Part shown: positions 52,442 through 61,663 of the stretch, piece by piece | Layout: every line of letters begins with the position of its first letter | Numbering within the stretch: position 1 is the stretch's first letter | Assembly: GCA_016717855.1 (NCBI GenBank) | Contig: JADKEV010000003.1 | Span: 221,405-285,404 of the forward strand | Direction of reading: 5' to 3' | From: Betaproteobacteria bacterium | Lineage (GTDB): Bacteria; Pseudomonadota; Gammaproteobacteria; Burkholderiales; Casimicrobiaceae | DNA length: 64,000 bases | Made by a program: the position numbers and the translations under genes | Notes under the pieces: model-generated | Databases searched by the model: none | What the model saw: the letters and a program-made list of their open reading frames with translations, nothing else | Told to the model about the DNA's origin: nothing

Positions 52442-53409
52442 GCGGGCGTCTGCTGGTCAAGGCCGCGCGCGAAGGCCGCAGCATCGCGCACGTGACGCCG
52501 GAATCCGCCGGCTGGCGCTATGTCGGCTTCGAAGCGCTGCGCCTGGGGCCGGGCGAGAAGTTCGAAGCCAGGACGGGGCCGCGCGAGCTGTGCATCGTCG
52601 TCGTGTCCGGCCATGTGTCCGTCGCCAGCGGCGAGTTGTCGTGGAACAGCCTGGGCAACCGCGCCAGCCCGTTCGAGGATGTCGCGCCGTACGCGGTCTA
52701 CCTGCCGCCCGGGCGCGACGTGCACATCGCCGCTGAGGACGCTGCCGAAGTCGCGCTGTGCTGGGCGCCGGCGAAGCAGGGCGTCGCCCCGCGCCTGATC
52801 GAGCCGGCGACGATGAAGCGGACCGTGCGCGGCCAGGGCTCGAACACCCGCTACGTCCGCGACATCCTGCCGCAGGACGAGCCGGCCGAATCCCTGCTGG
52901 TGGTCGAGGTGATCACGCCGCCGGGCAATGCGTCGAGCTACCCGCCGCACAAGCACGACACCGATCAGCTGCCGGTCGAAAGTTCGCTGGAGGAGACCTA
53001 CTACCACCGGCTCGACCCGCCGCAGGGCTTCGCCTTCCAGCGTGTCTACACCGACGACCGCAGCATCGACGAGGCGATGACCGTGGAGAATCGCGACGTG
53101 GTGATGGTCCCGCGCGGCTACCACCCGGTCGTGGTCCCGCACGGCTACACGTCGTACTACCTGAACGTGATGGCGGGACCGAAGCGGGTCTGGCATTTCC
53201 ACAACGACCCGCGCATGAGTGGATGCTGGCGGCGGAACAAACCCCCACACCCCCGACCCAGGCCGCTGATCGCCGGCCAGCAATTCCCGGTGTCCGGGAC
53301 GAAGCACGGCTTGACCGTCCGCGCGGCGCCTGGGTTCTCCATCCCCGGGGAGAAAACGTCCCAGCTTGCGGGAAAGGGGCATGTCCCCATCATGATCTTC
53401 CGAAATTGA
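52438..53409 (+). CDS. iolB: 5-deoxy-glucuronate isomerase, second copy, near-complete with altered C-terminus
   Basis: From ATG 52438 (ATGA overlap with the iolE stop) the frame is open through the whole IolB domain: MSGRLLVKAAREGRSIAHV, PGEKFEARTGPRELCIVVVS, then the cupin-like core with SYPPHKHDTDQLPVESSLEE (metal-binding histidines and glutamate, about residues 175-195) and VMVPRGYHPVVVPHGYTSYY. At about 53213 one G is missing: HNDP should continue AHEWMLAAEQTP (present in the next frame) but reads RMSGCWRR to a stop at 53409. The catalytic core is intact, so this copy may be functional. About 2-4% base differences from copy one, by eye. Confidence 0.8.
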   Translation: MSGRLLVKAAREGRSIAHVTPESAGWRYVGFEALRLGPGEKFEARTGPRELCIVVVSGHVSVASGELSWNSLGNRASPFEDVAPYAVYLPPGRDVHIAAEDAAEVALCWAPAKQGVAPRLIEPATMKRTVRGQGSNTRYVRDILPQDEPAESLLVVEVITPPGNASSYPPHKHDTDQLPVESSLEETYYHRLDPPQGFAFQRVYTDDRSIDEAMTVENRDVVMVPRGYHPVVVPHGYTSYYLNVMAGPKRVWHFHNDPRMSGCWRRNKPPHPRPRPLIAGQQFPVSGTKHGLTVRAAPGFSIPGEKTSQLAGKGHVPIMIFRN

Positions 53410-53855
53410 CAACTTCCGACGGCGCTGGCTGCGGATCGATCGTTTTGCAGCGGCGAACTGGTTCGCTCTCGGGAGTTGATCGCGGCCGCCGGGAACCAGG
53501 CGCCACAGCCCCTGACACACGTATCCTTTCACGGAATGCGGAAACTATTCTTTTGTCATAAGTGTTTCGCGCATGGTCGACGCGCCGGGATCGTTAAAAA
53601 TGCAACACACTTAGCAAGCTGCATTAAAAAGAGCGAATTATGCGTTGACGTGGCAAGAATAAATGGGTAGTATCAGCCCGGACGATTTGTGCAGATCCTC
53701 GTCGCCAGAGTATGGGGGGTGGTCATCAGGGCATTGATTGCCGCGTGATGGCGGATCTGCATGCGAAAGCAGCTTTTTTCAGCGATGTCATGATATCTGG
53801 ATGGGAGACCACGGTGGACAATAATCACAATTCCTCGATCGAAGCGGGACACGGG
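53410..53855 (+). promoter_or_regulatory. AT-richer upstream region of the DUF11 surface protein gene
   Basis: No gene can be supported in this stretch. From about 53530 to 53660 it is clearly richer in A and T than its surroundings (TTCTTTTGTCATAAGTG, GTTAAAAATGCAAC, TTAAAAAGAGCGAATT), as expected for a promoter region of the large surface protein. Just before it, GGGGCATGTCCCC (53376-53388) is a near-palindrome of the dispersed type. No specific -35/-10 pair is claimed. Confidence 0.4.
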
Positions 53856-56800
53856 ATGCATATCGCGCCGTTGCGTGGATATTCCCGTCCTGAGCGGAAA
53901 TCAGTTCGATCACGATGGAACGCCCTCATCCAGGCGCTGGGACTGGCGCTTGCCCTGATGCTCCCTGGCCTGGCCGTGGCCGACTTCCTGAACGGAGGCT
54001 TCGAAACGGGCACCTATGCGAATTGGACCAAGACCGGGTACGTCAATAACGACATAACCACCTATCCGCCCCTCACCGTTTCGCATCTTGGCTTGGTTGC
54101 CCAGGCCGGCGATCTGTCGGGCATCGTGACGGGGCCCACCCTCACGTTGCGGGACGAAATGATCGCCAATTGCACGCCTGCGGGAGATTGCACGGGCGTC
54201 AACGGGATGTTTGTTCCATTGCGGGGCACCAGTGCGGCACGGATCAATCTGTTTACCGGCGGTACTACTGCAACCAATCACATTTCCCGCGTCAACCAGT
54301 TGACGACCACCGGGCACACGGGCGGCAATAGCTGGACTGCCCATGGCCAGCATGCGAGTTCCATCAAGCAGACCGTGACCGTGACGGCCGCGGACGTCAG
54401 CCCTGTCGATGGCCTCGTTCATATCCGCTTCAATTTCGCGTCGGTCCTGGACAACCCTCCCCATGCCCTGGTCGAACAGCCGTACTTTGCCGTGGAACTC
54501 CGCAGGGTCGGGGGACCTCGTGCCGCGACTCCGGTCCCCGGCGCTCCCGCGGCCGCGCCCAACCAGATCTACTGGAACTTCAATATTTCCTCGGCAGTGG
54601 CTCCCTGGACACCGGTGACGACGGATGCAGGCGGCGGTAGCCGGCCCTATGTATACAAGAACTGGGAACTGGTCGACGTGGCACCTGGCGCCGCCGCGCT
54701 GGACGTCGGCGACATCGTTGAACTGGAACTGATTGCGTCGGGCTGTTCGCTCGGTGGTCACGAGGGTCATGTGTATCTCGATGACGTCGGGTTCGGCGTC
54801 CGGACGCTGACCTTGACGAAGGCGACCGTGCCCCCTACCGATACGGGGAAATTCGACCTCCAGTTCGGCTACATCGACAATATCGGCCCCATAACCAATC
54901 CGACGGGCGCGCCACTGACGGCGCCAGGCGGCTCCAATCGCGGCAACGGAGAATCGAGCACTGCAACCAACGTCAACGTCGCCGACACGATCAACCTCGC
55001 CGAAATCGCGAATGTCGCGAGCGGAACGTTGCTTGCCGACTACACATCCACCCTGTCCTGTGTCGGGGTGGGTGCCAATGCGACGAACCCGACCATTTCG
55101 AGCAACACGGGTACGACGGGCAGCTTCCAGATGCCGAGCAACGACGTCGTGTGCACGTTTACCAACACGCGCAAACCGACTGACCTCGCCCTCACCAAGA
55201 CTGACGGCGCAGGCACCTATACGCCGGGTAATGCGATCAGCTACACGCTTGTGGTGAGCAATGCCGGGCCGGGAAATGCAACCGGCGCGAGCGTGGCCGA
55301 CACAGTGCCGGCGAATATCACCGGAGTGACGGCAAACTGCGTGGCGAGCGGGACGGCAAGCTGCGGGACCAATGCGTCGGCGGGCAATGCGGTGTCGTTC
55401 ACCGGCGTGAACATCAACGCGGGTGCGGGCAACTTCCTGACCATCACGGTCAGCGGCACGGTCAACCCGGCGGCGACCGGCAACCTGGTGAACACGGCGA
55501 CGGTGACGGCGGGTGGCGGCAGACGGCCAAGCGGCAGACACACCGAGGCAACGTAACGGAAAGGATCCGACCCGGGCAACAACTCGGCGACGGACACCGA
55601 CACGCCGGCGCCGCTGACGAACCTGGACATCACCAAGACCGATGGTTCGGCGACGTACACGGCGGGCACCGCGATCAGCTACACGATCGTGGTCAGCAAC
55701 ACCGGGCCGTCGAATGCGACGGGCGCGAGCGTGGCCGATGCGGTGCCGGCGAACATCACCGGAGTGACGGCGAACTGCGTCGCGACCGGGACGGCGAGCT
55801 GTGGCGCCAACGCCTCGGTGGGCAACGCGGTGTCCTTCACCGGCCTGAACATCAATGCCGGTGCGGGCAACTTCCTGACCATCACGGTGAGTGGCACGGT
55901 GAGCCCGAGCGCGACGGGCGACCTGGTGAACACGGCGACGGTGACGTCTGGTGCCGTCGCAGACGGATCCGACCCCGGGCAACGACTCGGCGACGGACAC
56001 CGACACGCCGGCGCCGCAGACGAACCTGGGCATCACCAAGACCGACGGTTCGGCGACGTACACGGCAGGGGCGGCGATCAGCTACACGATCGTGGTCAGC
56101 AACACCGGGCCGTCGAATGCGACGGGCGCGAGCGTGGCCGACACGGTGCCGGCAGCGATTACCGGAGTGACGGCGAACTGCGTCGCGACCGGGACGGCGA
56201 GCTGCGGGACCAATGCGTCGGTGGGCAACGCGGTGTCGTTCACCGGCGTGAACATCAACACGGGTGCGGGCAACTTCCTGACCATGACGGTGAGTGGCAC
56301 GGTGAGCCCGAGCGCGACGGGCGACCTGGTGAACACGGCGACGGTGACGGCGGGTGCTGGACAGACGGATCCGACCCCGGGCAACGACTCGGCGACGGAT
56401 ACCGACACGCCGGCGCCGCAGACGAACCTGGGCATCACCAAGACCGACGGTTCGGCGACGTACACGGCAGGGGCGGCGATCAGCTACACGATCGTGGTCA
56501 GCAACACCGGGCCGTCGAATGCGACGGGTGCGAGCGTGGCCGACGCAGTGCCGGCGAACATCACCGGAGTGACGGCGAACTGCGTCGCGACCGGGACGGC
56601 AAGCTGCGGGACCAATGCGTCGGTGGGCAACGCGGTGTCCTTCACCGGCCTGAACATCAATGCCGGTGCGGGCAACTTCCTGACCATCACGGTGAGCGGC
56701 ACGGTGAGCCCGAGCGCGACGGGCGACCTGGTGAACACGGCGACGGTGACGGCGGGTGGCGGGCAGACGGATCCGACCCCGGGCAACGACTCGGCGACGG

Positions 56801-58118
56801 ACACCGACACGCCGGCGCCGCAGACGAACCTGGGCATCACCAAGACCGACGGTTCGGCGACGTACACGGCAGGGGCGGCGATCAGCTACACGATCGTGGT
56901 CAGCAACACCGGGCCGTCGAATGCGACGGGCGCGAGCGTGGCCGACACGGTGCCGGCGAACATCACCGGAGTGACGGCGAACTGCGTGGCGAGCGGGACG
57001 GCAAGCTGTGGCGCCAACGCCTCGGTGGGCAACGCGGTGTCCTTCACCGGCGTGAACATCAATGCCGGCGCGGGCAACTTCCTGACCATCACGGTGAGTG
57101 GCACGGTGAGCCCGAGCGCGACCGGCGACCTGGTGAACACGGCGACGGTGACGGCGGGTGGCGGGCAGACGGATCCGACGCCGGGCAACAACTCGGCGAC
57201 GGACACCGACACGCCGGCGCCGGTCTCCAATGCGTCGATCACCAAGAACGACGGTGTGACGAGCTACTTCGTCGGTGGTACCAATACCTACACGATCGTC
57301 CTGGGCAACGCCGGACCCTCGGACATGATTGGCGCGGTGGTTACGGATAACATTCCGACCCAGTGGTATCGTGGACGTGGCGGCGTGGAGGCCGGTGGCG
57401 CAACGGGCTGTGACGGTGCCGCGAGCAATTCGGTGAACTTCTCCGACACAGTCAATCTGCCTGTGGGTTCGACGATCACGTACACGGTGACGGCGCTGAT
57501 CAATCCGTCAGCGACCGGGGATCTGGTCAACCCGCAACGATAACGCCGCCCAACGGGACGTCTGATCCAGCGCCGGGCGACAATACTGCGACGGACACCG
57601 ATGCGCCGGGAACGATAGTTATCACAATCGGCAAGGTGCCCAGCACGACCACGCCGCTGCGCAATGGTCCGCTGAGCTTCACCATCACTGCCAGTAACGC
57701 GGGACCAGGTTCGGCCAACAACTCGGTGCTGAAGGACCCGGCGATCCCAGGTTATACGGCGACAGGTGTCACGTGTTCCGCCGCAGGCGGCGCGATATGT
57801 CCCGCGGGTACGTCAGCACAACTGCTGGCGGCGCTACAGGATCCGGCAGGTCTGCTGCTGCCGACGCTGCCGGTGGGCGGACAGCTGACGTTCGTGTTGT
57901 CCGGCACGTTTACGTTGCCCAGCGGCTCGCTGACCAACGTCGCGACGCTGTTCCCGCCGGTGGGGGTTCCGACGAGCGCTGTGGTTGCGACAGCTCTAGT
58001 CGCTTTGCCGGTTGGCGTGATTCCGACCCTGGGCGAGTACACGCTGATGGCGTTGATGCTGCTGCTGATGGTTGCGGGCGGGATTGGCGCCCGGCGTGCA
58101 CAGCGTCCGGTGACCTGA
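53856..58118 (+). CDS. Large DUF11-repeat surface protein with IPTL-CERM-type (IPTL-CTERM) tail, three frameshifts
   Basis: About 1420 residues if the frame is repaired. A signal peptide (ALGLALALMLPGLAVA, cut before DFLNGGFETG) follows ATG 53856; in-frame starts up to 53712 exist. Residues about 45-440 form a lectin-like or choice-of-anchor region. Then come about six DUF11 repeats of 134 residues (start LGITKTDGSATYTAGAAISY, each with a cysteine pair NCVATGTASC), a further diverged repeat, and a C-terminal IPTL tail: GVIPTLGEYTLMALMLLL and basic GARRAQR. The frame is broken near 55520-55560 (insertion with a stop), 55945 and 57530 (one missing base). It should be a cell-surface adhesin or matrix protein placed by an exosortase-like system. 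A strong terminator follows, so it is monocistronic. Confidence 0.8.
55183..57229 (+). repeat. Tandem 402-bp DUF11 repeats, near-identical
   Basis: The landmark ACCTGG(G/A)CATCACC or its equivalent occurs at 55183, 55621, 56024, 56426, 56828 and 57229, spacing 438, 403, 402, 402 and 401-402 bases. The copies starting at 55621, 56024, 56426 and 56828 differ at only a few positions each; the first has an extra block of about 36 bases. Near-identity over four units suggests recent homogenisation or expansion, and makes the copy number uncertain in any short-read assembly. Confidence 0.9.
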
Positions 58119-58137
58119 CCTCGCGCCTCTGACGCTT

Positions 58138-58184
58138 AGGCGCGCCCCGCGGGAGAGAGTGCATCTCCGGGGGCGCGCCTTTTT
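58138..58184 (+). terminator. Rho-independent terminator after the DUF11 surface protein gene
   Basis: An 11-bp stem (AGGCGCGCCCC at 58138-58148 and GGGGCGCGCCT at 58170-58180) with an inner small hairpin in the loop (CGGGAGAGA...TCTCCG type) ends in TTTTT (58180-58184). It lies 19 bases after the stop codon. This is the clearest terminator in the window. Confidence 0.9.
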
Positions 58185-58372
58185 ATTCCATTGTGCTATC
58201 GCCGATGCGCGTGCTGCCTGACGCGGGCCGCGAATCCGCCGGCCCGGCCCATTCTCCTCGCCAATGGTGGTTACTCCGCCGAAGCGCCTGTGGGGGCCAG
58301 GCGAGTGAGGCTGCACGGGAGGCTTGGGGAGTTGCTCACCGATGAACGGTAGCGAACGGAGGGCAACCGCGC

Positions 58373-58401
58373 TTGACGTATGCACCCAATTGCCTTACAA
58401 A
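58373..58401 (+). promoter_or_regulatory. Candidate sigma-70 promoter for the pilin operon
   Basis: TTGACG (58373-58378) and TACAAA (58396-58401) are spaced by 17 bases, just before the ATG at 58410. If used, transcription would begin close to 58408, ruling out the upstream ATG at 58380 and leaving pilE nearly leaderless or started at a later codon. The -10 box matches only four of six consensus bases. Confidence 0.35.
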
Positions 58402-58409
58402 TCAATCTC

Positions 58410-58892
58410 ATGACCACACCTACATACACTTCCCGTAAATTCCCGCTGTTGCTCGCAGGGAGAGTTGGCGCGCGCGCCCATGGCTTTACGCTGATCGAGC
58501 TGATGATGGTGGTGGCCGTGATTGCCATCCTCGGTGCCATCGCGCTTCCGGCGTACAACGACTTCATCGTTCGGGGAAGGATTCCGGATGCCACGTCGCA
58601 TCTGGCCGCCAAGCGGGTGCAGATGGAGCAGTTCTTTCAGGACAACCGCACCTACGTCAACGCTCCGCCCTGCGTCAGCGACGCGGCCTCGAGCAAGTAC
58701 TTCACGTTCTCATGCTCGGTGGCGGGAACGGCGACCGTGTTCACGTTGCAGGCAGTGGGCACGGGGACGATGTCCGGCTTTACCTACACCGTCGATCAAG
58801 CCGGAACCAAGACGACCGGAGCCGTTCCCTCCGGCTGGACACTACCCAGCCCCAATACCTGCTGGGTGACGAAGAAGGGCGGCATTTGCTGA
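58410..58892 (+). CDS. pilE: Type IV pilin (PilE-like)
   Basis: A 160-residue prepilin. Cleavage by the prepilin peptidase is expected at HG/FTLIELMMVVAVIAILGAI, the class III signal with the glutamate at +5, followed by the hydrophobic assembly helix and PAYNDFIVRGRIPDATS. Two pairs of cysteines (CVSD/CSVA, and CWVTKKGGIC at the end) can form the D-loop disulphide. The N-terminal leader before the G is long (25 residues from 58410, 35 from ATG 58380); no good ribosome site marks either, and a TTG would give a more usual 12-residue leader. It overlaps fimT by one base and is the first gene of the pilus operon, an unusual place for pilE, which often follows pilY1. Confidence 0.85.
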   Translation: MTTPTYTSRKFPLLLAGRVGARAHGFTLIELMMVVAVIAILGAIALPAYNDFIVRGRIPDATSHLAAKRVQMEQFFQDNRTYVNAPPCVSDAASSKYFTFSCSVAGTATVFTLQAVGTGTMSGFTYTVDQAGTKTTGAVPSGWTLPSPNTCWVTKKGGIC

Positions 58893-59482
58893 TGCGTATC
58901 AAGCAAGATCAGCGCGGCCTCACCATGATCGAGTTGATGATCGGCTTGACGATCTTCACGATGTTGCTGTTGCTTGGTGCGCCGGGTTTCAGCGCCTGGA
59001 TCCAGAGCAGCCATATTCGCAACGCCGCCGAGGCGATCCAGAACGGGCTGACCCTGGCACGGGCGGAGGCTGTCCGGCGCAACCAGACGGTGATCTTTCA
59101 ACTGGTCGACACCCTCACCAGTTCGTGCGTGGTTTCGACCTCGGGTGGCAATTGGGTGGTCAGCCGCGGAAGTGCTGCGGGCGCGTGCGACGTGGCTCCC
59201 TCGGAAACGGTTTTGCCCCTGACAATTCAGAAGCGCTCGACCAATGAAGGTTCGCCCAACGCCGTTGTTGCGGCGGCCCAGGGCACCGTCATCTTCAACG
59301 GCCTTGGCCGCGCGACCAATCTGGCGGCATCGCCCACCAGCATCAATATCACCAACCCCTCCGGCGGCACGTGCGTATCCTTGGGCGGACGGATGCGCTG
59401 CCTGCGGGTCGACGTAACGACGGGTGGCCAGGTGCGCGTCTGCGATCCGGCCCTTAGCGCCCCCGATACACGAGCGTGCTGA
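58892..59482 (+). CDS. fimT: GspH/FimT family minor pseudopilin
   Basis: A 196-residue protein beginning MRIKQDQRGLTMIELMIGLT, that is a short basic leader, the cleavage site RG/LTMIE and a hydrophobic helix, followed by NAAEAIQNGLTLARAEAVRR, the conserved FimT/GspH stretch. It is a minor pilin thought to prime pilus assembly and, in some species, to bind DNA. The C-terminal region contains cysteine pairs (SCVV, ACDV, TCVS, RCLR). ATG 58892 shares a base with the pilE stop; pilV begins two bases after its stop. The gene is intact. Confidence 0.9.
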   Translation: MRIKQDQRGLTMIELMIGLTIFTMLLLLGAPGFSAWIQSSHIRNAAEAIQNGLTLARAEAVRRNQTVIFQLVDTLTSSCVVSTSGGNWVVSRGSAAGACDVAPSETVLPLTIQKRSTNEGSPNAVVAAAQGTVIFNGLGRATNLAASPTSINITNPSGGTCVSLGGRMRCLRVDVTTGGQVRVCDPALSAPDTRAC

Positions 59483-59483
59483 G

Positions 59484-59916
59484 ATGAAGACTTCAAGTCG
59501 AAACCAGGATCGGTTTTCGGGCTTCGTCCTGCTCGAGGTATTGATTGCCATCCTCATATTCTCGATCGGTGTCCTGGGGCTCATCGGTTTGCAGGCCACG
59601 TCGGCCAAGCACTCGACGGACGCGAAGTACCGCTCCGAAGCGGCGTTGCTGGTCAATCAGCTGCTCGGGAACATGTGGGTGAGCGATCGGACCATCGCCA
59701 CGTTGCAGTCCAATTTCAATACCGGCGGATCGGCGTACAACGCGTGGTTGTCGAGCGTTACCGCGACGCTCCCGAGTAGTCGCGAACACGGCAACCGCAC
59801 CCACCGTGAACGTCGATGCGGCGGGCGTGGTCAGTGTCGCCGTCTTCTGGATCGCTCCGAGCGATGCCCAGTCCGCGGCCCCGCACAACGTCACGACCGT
59901 CACGCAGATCAGGTAA
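59484..59916 (+). CDS. pilV: Type IV pilus modification protein PilV, one frameshift
   Basis: The start MKTSSRNQDRFSGFVLLEVL gives a basic leader, the SG/FVLLEVLIAIL cleavage site and the N-terminal helix, followed by GVLGLIGLQATSAKHSTDAK, the characteristic PilV segment. The frame breaks near 59775 (TATLPSS) and continues one base shifted as VANTATAPTVNVDAAG to VTTVTQIR and a TAA at 59914-59916. The total would be about 144 residues, normal for PilV. It is a minor pilin required for assembly. It lies between fimT and pilW with gaps of 1 and 10 bases. Confidence 0.85.
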
Positions 59917-59926
59917 GGAAGGCAGC

Positions 59927-60982
59927 ATGTCACGTATTTCGGGATCGCCACTGCGCCATGCGGGCTTTGGCCTGGTGGAAATCATGGTCTCTGTCGTGAT
60001 CGGCATGCTGGCCATCCTGGTCATGATGCAGCAACTCTCCATCTTCGAACACAACAAGCGCACGACCACGGGGGGCGCGGACGCCCAGAACAACGGCGCC
60101 ATTGCGCTCTACGGATTGCAGCGCGATATCCGGCAGAGTGGTTACGGCATCACTGGCTACACCTACGACGGCGTCGTCAAGCGGTATCTGTTCACCTGCA
60201 GCGCAAGCCTGCTGTCGGGCGGGACGGTTCCGGTTGTGCCGGTAATCATCAATCCCGCCACGTCGGTCATTCCCGCCGCGGACGCCAATACCGACACGCT
60301 GCTCGTATTCTATGGCAACTCCAACGGGCAACCCCACGGGAATGTGATCGGCTCGCAGACAGGCCTTAACTCGACTGTTCAGTCGCCTGCTTCGTTTGCC
60401 GTGGGCGACATCGTGATGGCTTCACCATATTCGTGTTCGGCGAATCTTCAGCCGCGCCCGGTAACGGCGGTTGGCGCCACGACCATCACTTCTGCTTCCG
60501 GTGCCGGCACGACCATGTTCAACCTCGGTCCGTCGCCGTCGGTGCTGGCTTACGCGGTTCGCAACGGAAACCTCACGATGTGCGATTACATGACCACCAA
60601 TTGCAGTGGCGCGGTCACGACCGCGACCTGGGTTCCCATTGCCAGTAATATCGTCAGCATGAGAGCACAGTACGGCGTTGACACGTCATCGCCGGTGGAC
60701 GGCATCGTTGATTCGTACAATCAGACCACACCGACGACCATGTGTGGCTGGGCCAGGGTTTCTGCCGTTCGCCTCGCCCTGGTCGCCCGCAATGGCGAAT
60801 ATAACAAGACTGATCCGGACGGCAACGATGTGACCTCTGCCGCGCCGACCTGGGACGGCAGCGCGGGCGCTGCGTTCAATCTTTCAGGGAACTCCGAATG
60901 GAGTCACTATCGCTACACGGTCTTCCAGACCGTCGTGCCGATGCGCAACTTGACCTGGCTGGGAGTGCAGGCGGTATGCTGA
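59927..60982 (+). CDS. pilW: Type IV pilus assembly protein PilW
   Basis: A 351-residue minor pilin. ATG 59927 follows AAGGAAGGCAGC. The leader MSRISGSPLRHAGFGLVEIM ends at AG/FGLVEIMVSVVIG, and the stretch GADAQNNGAIALYGLQRDIR is diagnostic for PilW, as is the C-terminal YRYTVFQTVVPMRNLTW. It takes part in the minor-pilin/PilY1 tip complex that starts pilus assembly. The gene is open throughout. It overlaps pilX by seven bases. Confidence 0.92.
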   Translation: MSRISGSPLRHAGFGLVEIMVSVVIGMLAILVMMQQLSIFEHNKRTTTGGADAQNNGAIALYGLQRDIRQSGYGITGYTYDGVVKRYLFTCSASLLSGGTVPVVPVIINPATSVIPAADANTDTLLVFYGNSNGQPHGNVIGSQTGLNSTVQSPASFAVGDIVMASPYSCSANLQPRPVTAVGATTITSASGAGTTMFNLGPSPSVLAYAVRNGNLTMCDYMTTNCSGAVTTATWVPIASNIVSMRAQYGVDTSSPVDGIVDSYNQTTPTTMCGWARVSAVRLALVARNGEYNKTDPDGNDVTSAAPTWDGSAGAAFNLSGNSEWSHYRYTVFQTVVPMRNLTWLGVQAVC

Positions 60983-61593
60983 TAGCCAAACGCTCCATGG
61001 TGGTCTCGAGCGTGTCGACCCGTGGCCAGAGGGGAGCCGTGTTGTTCATCGCGATCATTGTCGTCGTCGTGATGACGCTTGCCGGCATTGCCCTGGTCCG
61101 CTCGATCGATACGTCCAACCTGATTGCCGGCAATCTCGCGTTTCGCGAGTCAGCTACCAATTCCGGGGATACCGGAGTCGAAGCTGCGATAGGGTGGTTG
61201 CAGGCGAATTCCGCAGGCACGACCCTCCATGCCGACAATCCGACCAATGGATATGCTGCGAACGGTGTCAACGCCTCGCAAAGCCCGGTAGCCGGGCAGT
61301 CCTGGGACGCGTATTGGACGGCAACGCTTGCGGCGCGGGCGAGGACTCTCTCGACCAATGGTGCCGGCAACACGGTGTCCTACGTAATCGACCGGATGTG
61401 CTCCTTCGCGGGCTCGCCTACCGGCGGTGCGACGTGTTCCGCTTCGCCCCAAGTCAACCCGGCGACCAACAATGCGGAGGTCGCCGGTCAACCACAGTTC
61501 AATGCCCCATCGCTGGTTTACTACCGGATAACCGCCAGGATCGCCGGTCCACGCAACACGGTGAGCTACGTGCAGGCAACCGTCGCATTTTAG
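60976..61593 (+). CDS. pilX: Type IV pilus assembly protein PilX
   Basis: A 205-residue protein; ATG 60976 lies inside the last codons of pilW. After SVSTRGQRGAVLFIAIIVVV comes VMTLAGIALVRSIDTSNLIA and GNLAFRESATNSGDTGVEAA, the PilX N-terminal domain, which has a type III-like signal without the usual glutamate at +5. It acts as a minor pilin in the same complex. The gene is intact, followed by a 70-base gap and pilY1. Confidence 0.9.
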   Translation: MLIAKRSMVVSSVSTRGQRGAVLFIAIIVVVVMTLAGIALVRSIDTSNLIAGNLAFRESATNSGDTGVEAAIGWLQANSAGTTLHADNPTNGYAANGVNASQSPVAGQSWDAYWTATLAARARTLSTNGAGNTVSYVIDRMCSFAGSPTGGATCSASPQVNPATNNAEVAGQPQFNAPSLVYYRITARIAGPRNTVSYVQATVAF

Positions 61594-61663
61594 TCTCTTG
61601 ACGGCTCTCGTCAATTCGCACGAGTGGCCGAAACGTCAAGGGTGAACATTTCAGGAGTTCGTC

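Noticed and set aside
53157..53393. Minus-strand small ORF after iolB copy two
   Set aside because: It overlaps iolB coding sequence and a dispersed palindrome, without a recognisable start signal.
51484..53409. Second IolE-IolB fusion of 641 residues
   Set aside because: The middle part is a wrong-frame reading of iolE and returns to frame only at iolB.
55183..57229. CRISPR array or satellite DNA
   Set aside because: Units are 402 bp, multiples of three, and encode DUF11 domains without spacers.
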